Positions 57,901-64,000 of a DNA stretch of 64,000 bases are shown here, one piece after another; position 1 is the stretch's first letter, and the number at the start of each line of letters is the position of its first letter. The notes below the pieces were generated by a model, which was not told where the DNA came from, did not search any database, and was given only the letters and a program-made list of their open reading frames with translations. Where the stretch lies: the NCBI GenBank assembly GCA_028015205.1, contig CM051514.1, positions 49,678,150 through 49,742,149 on the forward strand, given 5' to 3'. The position numbers and the translations under genes are program-made. This stretch comes from Mytilisepta virgata. Lineage: Eukaryota; Mollusca; Bivalvia; Mytilida; Mytilidae.

Positions 57901-59723
57901 ATAAAATCCTATATACATTTTCTATTTAAATTAATTCAGTACTGAAATATGGGTTATCCCTCCTGAACCAAGAAATTTACTTCTTTTATGTATTTTATAA
58001 CAATTTAAAAAATTGAGAAAAATGAAAACATTACGTGTGCACCTGAAATAAAATCGTATAAATGTGTCACCAAATGTCTGCGTATTTATGCACAAAAGTA
58101 TTTCTAGATTAACTTCCAGTAGTTCTAAATGGACTCCCTGAAAATCTTTATTTCAGCATATGGCATAATGTTTGTTTTGCATTCATACAGGATTTAATGT
58201 ACTGATTATTATTGGACTAGTGGTCGGCTGTTTTCTCGTCCTATTACTGGTTGGAATACTCGTAGCAGTACAGAAACGGTTTGTATATTCTTAGTACTAG
58301 ATTTGTTTGTAAATCTTACAGATACAAAGTAGAGAATATTACGCCGAATTTTTAATCTAGAAATACAATTTTGTTTACATGTTTTTGCTGTAACCTATTT
58401 TGTGCTCAAATTTAGATTTGTAGTTGTAGTATATTTTAATGGGTGATTGAAATCAATACTATGTGAACTTCCCCTTAGCAATAACATACCAATGTCTCCA
58501 GCCTATGGAGTGTACATTTTACACTTGATTCCTGCCGTGCATGTGATTTATAAGGGACTTTCTAGGTAGGGCGAGACTGCTGTCACATAAACTTTTAAAA
58601 CAGGGGTATGTTCATCCTCTGTTAATTCCATCACTCCAAAGTTTTTATGTTTGCTATCACGAAATGATTGACCGATAGAAAGTATCTGTCTCGCGTATGA
58701 GACTAGATATCTTGAGTTAAAAGGCACGTCCTTCTGGAATTGATACCTCAACGAACTAGACAATGTGGGGTGCCGTTAACAGTGCAGGACATGCTTACCC
58801 TTCCGTAGCACCTGATATCACTCCCGGTTTTTAATTGGAGTTCACCTTGCTAGTGCTTTAGTTTCCTTGATTTCTTGTTTTGTTTAGTTTATTATACGTT
58901 TTTTATTCTTTTAGTTATACACATATCCTAGTGGCGTTTGTTTTCACACCGCTTTGTCGTTTAGGTATTCTTTTGCCGATATTGTACATTTACACTGCAC
59001 ACATACGGTAACAGAAGAAACACTTGACATTAGGAATTACGAGAAAATGAACACCAGTAAATCTGGTGATTATTGGAAAACTTCTGAACCGAAATATATT
59101 TCTAATTTATTTTCCTGACGACCTATATAAACAAATAAATCCCTTTAAACGTTTGACTAAAGTTATTTTGGGTTTTTTAAATATTCAATTTACAATCATC
59201 TATGACCATGATACGATATTTTGTTGATAGTTTATTAGCGTAAATTTAACTAGGTTAAAAACTTTAAAATGTGTACATATTAAAAAATAAATCATTAAAT
59301 GATCAAAAAGCAATCAAATTTATTGAATCTTTTATAAATTTGCAAAATCTCACCTCTGTATCATCGTTGTTTGAAAATCCTTAAAGACTCGTAATTATTT
59401 TCTTTATATTCAGAAAGTACAGAAGAAATTATCCAGAAACCCTTGGACAACCAGTGGTATACGCAGTGGTCCAAAAGAAAGGTGAAGAGACATTTCAAAC
59501 CAAGGATAGCAGAGAAAGAGAAGATGAAATAAACGCATCAGACGAAGCTGCTTACGATCACACGTCATTCTCGTCCAAAACTTTGCCTCATGTAATCGAT
59601 GGATCAGAATATCATACCATGCAAACCGTTCATGAATTAGTTTCCGATGAATCAGTTTATCAGCATACAAATACGCATACGGCATCCAATTACAAAGATC
59701 CGCTATATGATCATATGAAATAA
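51874..59723 (+). CDS. Lectin-like single-pass membrane receptor, gene 2 (paralogue of gene 1)
   Basis: Exons: 51874-51928, 54429-54581, 55593-55832, 56641-56712, 57781-57861, 58191-58278 and 59414-59723. They total 999 bases, 332 residues plus stop, all GT-AG, phase 1 throughout except the last intron (phase 2), the same phase plan as gene 1. Layout: signal peptide (1-18), N-part like gene 1 exon 2 (19-69), Cys-rich part like gene 1 exon 5 (70-149), two Thr-rich stalk exons (150-200), transmembrane helix (~203-227), 102-residue tail with VVYAVV (ITIM-like) and AYDHT, EYHTM, VYQHT, LYDHM. The two middle exons of gene 1 (its exons 3 and 4) are absent, so the lectin-like region is a shortened hybrid with fewer cysteines. 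Its ligand is unknown. AATAAA occurs at 60166. Confidence 0.8.
51955..52080 (+). mobile_element. Penelope-like fragment (plus) next to gene 2 exon 1
   Basis: Plus strand reads DFDFPIVNLTFLSGNIPEAP then AYGVYISQPIRYSRAC, a well-kept RT thumb-side segment. It starts about 26 bases after the first donor of gene 2. Confidence 0.75.
52085..53990 (-). mobile_element. Penelope-like element (minus), split by a hAT-like insertion
   Basis: On the minus strand from 53990: VRSLIQVRIDKLRRS-like, NDKYVVVLTDKAPNNNVFVC (53850), ITDNHRSVLSSFGF, HTLY at the insertion, then LYWIPKLHKCLCKQRFIARS (52560), CSTKQLSQFLTSISTAVKTG, and IDNIFVQFG near 52100. This is the N-terminal and finger part of a Penelope-like protein. 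It joins cleanly once 52557-53608 is set aside. Stops show it is inactive. Confidence 0.8.
52557..53608. mobile_element. hAT-like non-autonomous element, 1,052 bp
   Basis: Left end CAGGCACGGGG, right end inverse CACGCATGGAG (8 of 11 alike). Flanked by GTACAAGG (52549-52556) and ATACAAGG (53609-53616), an 8 bp duplication with one change. Both subterminal regions (52575-52735 and 53450-53595) are built of TAATG(C/T)ATTACATGTAAT-like short palindromic repeats. The open frame 53121-53318 (minus) inside was not recognised as transposase. Confidence 0.7.
54429..54581 (+). CDS. Gene 2 exon 2: N-terminal lectin-like half
   Basis: Acceptor TTTTCCAG, donor AAAG/GTTTGT, 51 codons. STCPANSRMISFDEIKLV and GQGWINETK align with gene 1 exon 2. 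N-glycosylation sites NYT, NST and NET. Confidence 0.8.
54896..54916. repeat. (AC)n microsatellite
   Basis: Ten or so AC repeats in an intron of gene 2. Confidence 0.9.
55060..55250. repeat. Single unit of a tandem-unit repeat
   Basis: GGACAACTAAGGACTATTTA, TTGGTCTCGG, GTTTCAGAGAAGAA and TAGTGACAGCGGCCATATTA follow the order seen in the arrays at 15.3 and 22.1 kb. Confidence 0.45.
55593..55832 (+). CDS. Gene 2 exon 3: C-terminal lectin-like half plus linker
   Basis: Acceptor ATTTGTAG, donor GAGG/GTGAGT, 80 codons. KLCGLGNIT and WNSCRETHYAICTNVS align with TEC..., RSCEDKHYTIC of gene 1. The remaining 45 residues are Thr/Ser/Asn-rich. Confidence 0.8.
56641..56712 (+). CDS. Gene 2 exon 4: stalk
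   Basis: Acceptor AAAATAG, donor ACTG/GTTTGT, 24 codons, GTTIENISKVTTKEPQEDF then DEQTT. Thr/Glu-rich extracellular spacer. A decayed duplicate lies at 56969-57045. Confidence 0.65.
56969..57100. pseudogene. Decayed duplicate of gene 2 exon 4 and its flank
   Basis: AACAACAATTGAAATCATTA, ACAACTAAGGAAACCCAAGA and AAGTTTACATGGGCAAGCAG match 56642-56765 in order. The acceptor AATAG/GAAC has become AATAAG/AAC, which would shift the frame, so it is probably not used. Confidence 0.7.
57781..57861 (+). CDS. Gene 2 exon 5: stalk
   Basis: Acceptor TTCTGAAG, donor CTC/GTATGT, 27 codons, GDITPITESTMKDTTNDHTE then GNNGQAS. Phase 1 on both sides. Thr-rich, no cysteine; no equivalent was found in gene 1. 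Confidence 0.65.
58191..58278 (+). CDS. Gene 2 exon 6: transmembrane helix
   Basis: Acceptor TCATACAG, donor AACG/GTTTGT. FNVLIIIGLVVGCFLVLLLV then GILVAVQK, a clear single-pass helix with a basic end, phases as in gene 1. Confidence 0.85.
58480..58570 (+). mobile_element. Penelope-like short remnant
   Basis: Plus strand reads NIPMSPAYGVYILHLIPAVH, the segment seen at 52000-52070 and 12050. Nothing else of the element remains in frame. Confidence 0.5.
58770..58995 (+). repeat. Interspersed repeat copy in gene 2's last intron
   Basis: CAGGACATGCTTACCCTTCC, GCACCTGATATCACTCCCGG and TTCTTGTTTTGTTTAG..., then CGTTTAGGTATTCTTTTGCC. It is related to families at 139-540 (inverse) and 4760-4950. 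Confidence 0.5.
59414..59723 (+). CDS. Gene 2 exon 7: tyrosine-rich cytoplasmic tail
   Basis: Acceptor TATTCAG, stop 59721-59723. Starts KYRRNYPETLGQPVVYAVVQ, with VVYAVV in ITIM form. Then AAYDHTSF, GSEYHTMQ, SVYQHTNT and PLYDHMK at the very end. The blocks AYDHTS, GSEYH and YQH are shared with gene 1. Confidence 0.85.
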
Positions 59724-60960
59724 ACTTAAAACTTCTTTTCGAATCAGTGATCTGAGCTGCTCGGAATAGTCTTTAAAACTATGCATTCCAGACGCGTAAG
59801 AGTCTAAACTTTGAAACTGCGAACTAGATTCTTAAAATGCTAACCTGTAATTAATTTAGAATATTTTTATAAGCCCTATTTAATAATTGAATGCTTCCGC
59901 GCTTCATACAAAATGTACTTCGGTCAAGATTTTTACATCCCGATAAAACTACAAAGAGATACATTCAATTCTTATAATTACATTTTACATTTGCCAAATA
60001 TGAATTATGACTTCAATGTTTTAATACTCTCCGCATTGTCTTTAAAAAATACTCCACTCCATTGCATCATCTCCAGCGTCGTCATGGAAGCACGTGCTAA
60101 ACAAGATTTGTACTTTTATTGGATTATAAAACATCACTTTTAAGAATCACGTGATTGATATCCTCCAATAAAAAATACGGATTTCAATGAAACAAACAAG
60201 TAATGTAATTATATGTTCTTGAATTTTTGCACAGGGTAGATTTTAAGGTATATAAATAATGACCGTTGTAGCGTAAAATTTACAAGTCCGTAAAAAATGG
60301 TAGTTCCGTTTCCGGTTTCCGGTTTGTCTTATAAATTTTACGCTGTTTACTGTAAATTTCGCAAGTCGTCGTAAAATTCACAAGCTAGTTAGAAACACAA
60401 ACTATTCTGTTAATGTTAACATATATACAAAGGACTACAAACCGTTTACACAATATTGAATGAATGAGTACTTACTTAACTTATGAATGAATGAAATAAA
60501 TTATAAATATGCTTGTGGCAGCTTTGAAAAACAAAAAACATCGGCGCTCAGGATCGCGGCGTTGTTTTGTTGGTTTTTTTTAAAGCTGTCACAATCCGTT
60601 TTCGATATAACATTGGAAGTAAGAAGCCTACAAATTTGTGATAAACAGCTCAAATTCCAAGATTTTTTGGGATTTTTGTTTTGTTTTGGGGGAGGGGGAC
60701 TGTTGGCGCTGTCCGAGGGATCTCCAAAATTAAAGATAAGCCAAGTCGTAAATTAACAGGTGTATGGAATATGGTAGAATTAAAATAGGTCTAGATTTAT
60801 AACATTCTATGAAAAGTCGTGAATAAATCTAGAAGAAGAAAAATAATAACTTGCTCAAAGCCACAATGAAAATGCAATACTGAATTGCTCAGCAACATAC
60901 AGTAAAAGGCCTAAAAGGCATGAAATACTACAAAAGTAATTATTATACCACACTATCTAT
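59724..60960. other. 3' flank of gene 2; no further gene
   Basis: Contains the probable 3' UTR with AATAAA at 60166. A small foldback follows at about 60270-60355 (AGCGTAAAATTTACAAG against ATAAATTTTACGCT). Open frames 59913-60143 and 60487-60756 have no support. Confidence 0.4.
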
Positions 60961-60964
60961 TAAT

Positions 60965-62803
60965 AAAGGGAAATAAAATACTTCTCGACATATTTTGGTC
61001 ATTTATTGTCCAAGAATATACCAAATTCCATTAGAGTCACAAATCTTGGCCCTTAAAAATTGCAAGTCTCCCTATTGCTCTCCTTATGGCTTTCAAAATA
61101 TCAATGTGTATGACCATTTAATGCTTCAGAAATTCATTATTATACCAAATTTGGTATTAATTAAAGAAATTTATATAATTCTTGACAAACTTTGGTCAAA
61201 TATTGTCCAAAAATATACCAAATTCCATCAGATTTACTTATCTTAAACAGTAAAAATTCCAAGTCTCTCCCTGGGTTTCAAAATATATATGTGTATAGAC
61301 ATGAAATGCATCAGAAATTAATTATTATACCACACTATGTACCGGTATTTATAAAGGACATTAATATACTTCTCAATATGTTTTGGTCAAGCATCATCCA
61401 AAAATATACCATAATCCCATCAGAGTCAAATGAGGCCATAATAAATGCAACTTTCCTCTTGTGTTTCAAAATATCAAGATGTTTGGATATGAAATGTTTC
61501 AGCAATTCATTATTAAACCCGACTCTGTATTAATAAAGGGAAATTACATACTTCTCAACATATTTTGGTCAATTATCATCCAGATATATACCAAATTCGA
61601 CCAGAATCAAAATTCTTAGGCCATAAAAAATGCAAGTCTCCCCTTGATTTTCAAAATATTAACATGTTTAGAGATGAAATGTTTCAGAAATTCATCATTA
61701 AACCAAACTAGGTATTAATAAGGGAATTTATATACTTCTCAACATATTTTGATTATTAATATCATCCAAATATATACCAAATTCCACCAGAATCAAAATT
61801 CTTAGGTTGTAAAAAATGCAAGTCTCCCCTTGATTTTCAAAATATCAACATGTTTGGAGATGAAAGGTTTCAGAAATTCATCATTATACCCGACTCTGTA
61901 TTAATAAGGGAATTTATATACTCCTCAACATATTTTGGTCATTTATCATCCAAATATATACCAAATTCCATTAGAATCAAAATTTTTAGGCCGTAAAAAA
62001 TGCGAGTCTCCCTTTCAGTTTCAAAATATCAACATGTTTGGACATGAAATGTTTCAGATATTCATCATTAGACCTGATTATGTATTAATAAAGGGAATTC
62101 ATATACTTCTCAACATATTTTGGTCAATTATCATCCAGATATATACCAAATTCCACCAGAATCAAAATTCTTAGGCCATAAAAAATGCAAGTCTCCCTTT
62201 GGTTTTCAAAATATCAACATGTTTGGAGATGACATGTTTCAGAAATTCATCATTAAACCCAGCTATGTATTAATAAAGGGAATTTATATACTTCTAAACA
62301 TATTTTGGTCAATTATCATTCAAAATTATACCAAATTCCACCAGAGTTACAATTCTTAGGCCGTAAAAAATGCAAGTCTCCTCCTGGGTTTCAAAATATC
62401 AACATGTTTGGACATGAAATGTTTCAGAAATTCATTATTATACACAACTATGTATTAAAAAGGGGAATTCATATACTTCTCAACATATTTTGGTCATTTA
62501 TCATCCAAATATATACCAAATTCCACCAGAATCAAAATTCTTAGGCCATAAAAAATGCAAGTCTCCTTTTGATTTTCAAAATATCAACATGTTTGGAGAT
62601 GACATGTTTCAGAAATTCATCATTAAACCCAGCTATGTATTAATAAAGGGAATTTATATACTTCTAAACATATTTTCAAAATATCAACATGTTTGGACAT
62701 GAAATGTTCAGAAATTCATCATTATACCTGACTATGTATTAATAAAGGTAATTCATATACTTCTCAACATATTTTGGTCATTTATCATCCAAATATATAC
62801 CAA
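60965..62803 (+). repeat. 185 bp satellite array, forward block
   Basis: About ten units. Markers: ACTTCTCAACATATTTTGGTCA, CATCCAAATATATACCAAAT, TTAGGCC(A/G)TAAAAAATGCAAG, CAAAATATCAACATGTTTGG, ATGAAATGTTTCAGAAATTC. Unit starts at 61935, 62120, 62305 and 62490 are exactly 185 apart. One unit near 62665 has lost about 90 bases. Four 79-codon open frames are repeats of one another, 185 not being a multiple of three, and are not genes. Confidence 0.9.
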
Positions 62804-64000
62804 AGAAGAGACTTGCAATTTTTACGGCCTAAGATTTTTAACTTGGATGGGATTTGGAATATTTTTTTAACAATAAATGACCAAAATATGTTGAGAAGTA
62901 TATTATTTCCCTTTATTAATACATATGTGAGGTATAATAATTAATTTCTGAAGCATTTCACGTGCATACACCTAGAAACTTAGTGACTCAAGACGAGACT
63001 TGCAATTTTTACCACCTAAGATTTGGAACTCTGATGGGATTTGGAATATTTTTGAACAATAAATGACCAAAATATGTTGAGAAGTATATTATTTCCCTTT
63101 ATTAATATATATTAACCTATACTAATTTATTTCTGAAGCATTTCATGTCCATACACCTAGACATTTAGTGACTCAAGAGGAGACTTCCAATTTTTACGGC
63201 CTAAGATTTGGAACTCAGATGGGATTTGGAGTATTTTTGAACAATGAATGACCAAAATATGTTGAGAAGTATACTACTTTCCTTTATTAATACATAGTGA
63301 GGTATAATAATTAATTTCTGAAGCTTTTTAAGTCCTTACATCTAGGTATTTTGAGACCCATGGAGAGACTTGCAATTTTTACGGCCTAAGATTTGTAACT
63401 CAGATGGGATTTGGAGTATTTTTGAACAATAAATGACCAAAATATGTTGAGAAGTATATTATTTCCCTTTATTAAAACATAGTGAGGTATAATAATTAAT
63501 TTCTGAAGCTTTTTAAGTCCATACATTTAGGTATTTTGAGACCCAAGGAGAGACTTGCAATTTTTACGGCCTAAGATTTTTAACTCGGGTGGGATTTGGA
63601 ATATTTTTGAACAATAAATGACCAAAATATGTGTAGAAGTATATTATTTCCCTTTACTAATATATAGTTACCTATAATAATTTATTTCTGAAGCATTTCA
63701 TGTCCATACACCTAGAAATTTAGTGACTCAAGAGGAGACTTGCAATTTTTACGGCCTAAGATTTGGAACTCTGATGGGATTTGGAATATTTTTGGACAAT
63801 AAATGACCAAAATATGTTGAGAAGTATATTATTTCCCTTTATTAATATATAGTGACCTATAATAATTAATTTCTGATGTTTTTTATGTCCATACATGTAA
63901 GTATTTTGAGACCCAAGGAAAGACTTGCAATTTTTACAGCCTAAGATTTGTAACTCAGATGGGATTTGGAGTATTTTTGAACAATAAATGACCAAAATAT
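62804..64000 (-). repeat. 185 bp satellite array, inverted block
   Basis: The same unit in reverse orientation: GAGACTTGCAATTTTTACGGCCTAAG at 62807, 62997, 63182, 63363, 63549, 63735 and 63920. It continues past the window end. Some units alternate between two subtypes (ends GTGACTCAAGA and GAGACCCA(A/T)GG). Confidence 0.9.

Noticed and set aside
61935..62702. Series of ~79-codon plus-strand ORFs resembling a tandem gene family
   Set aside because: They are the same frame of a 185 bp satellite unit repeated. The unit is not a multiple of three, there are no splice signals, and the reverse block gives an equivalent ORF on the minus strand.

Overview
This window looks like the nuclear genome of a bivalve mollusc, most probably a marine mussel close to Mytilus. 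That is inference. It rests on AT-rich DNA, protein-coding sequence split into short exons with GT-AG introns, many Penelope-like retroelement remnants of the kind common in bivalves, and arrays of 150-190 bp units whose outer ends read GCTCACCTG / CAGGTGAGC. I see nothing bacterial: no operons, CRISPR array, rRNA or recognisable tRNA.

Three host loci can be supported. (1) At 1612-4481 on the minus strand there are three exons of one gene: two CARD domains followed by an unrecognised ~128-residue exon. The gene continues beyond what I can see at both ends and is a plausible innate-immune or cell-death adaptor or receptor. (2) At 43642-50554 on the plus strand is a gene for a type I membrane protein: signal peptide, two C-type-lectin-like segments, one transmembrane helix and a tyrosine-rich tail. 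(3) At 51874-59723 on the plus strand lies its tandem paralogue, with one lectin-like segment, two short Thr/Ser-rich stalk exons, a transmembrane helix and a related tail. Both tails carry repeated Y-x-H motifs and ITIM-like tyrosines. The pair therefore looks like a small cluster of lectin-like signalling receptors, which is the most interesting biology here.

Almost everything else is repetitive. 0-11 kb: the CARD gene, scattered repeat copies, a LINE 3' end with a (TTGAT)n tail (6.7-7.2 kb) and a 1.2 kb inverted-repeat element (8.9-10.1 kb). 11-15 kb: nested Penelope-like fragments in both orientations plus a broken coding remnant. 15-26 kb: tandem arrays, foldback elements and another LINE tail. 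27.2-29.4 kb: a 1.1 kb tandem duplication that carries a small ORF. 29.6-36.6 kb: one old RNase H-bearing LINE on the minus strand, split by a 4,166 bp element with long inverted repeats and a perfect 6 bp target duplication. That element itself holds a tandem-array insertion and Penelope-like remnants. 36.6-43 kb: arrays, Penelope-like pieces including a GIY-YIG region, and a self-complementary minisatellite. 51.9-54 kb: a Penelope-like copy inside an intron of the second receptor gene, itself interrupted by a 1,052 bp hAT-like element. 61-64 kb: a 185 bp satellite whose orientation flips at about 62803.

Exon boundaries were read by eye from splice sites and phase. No homology search was run. 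Calls on repeat families and on partial genes should be read accordingly.
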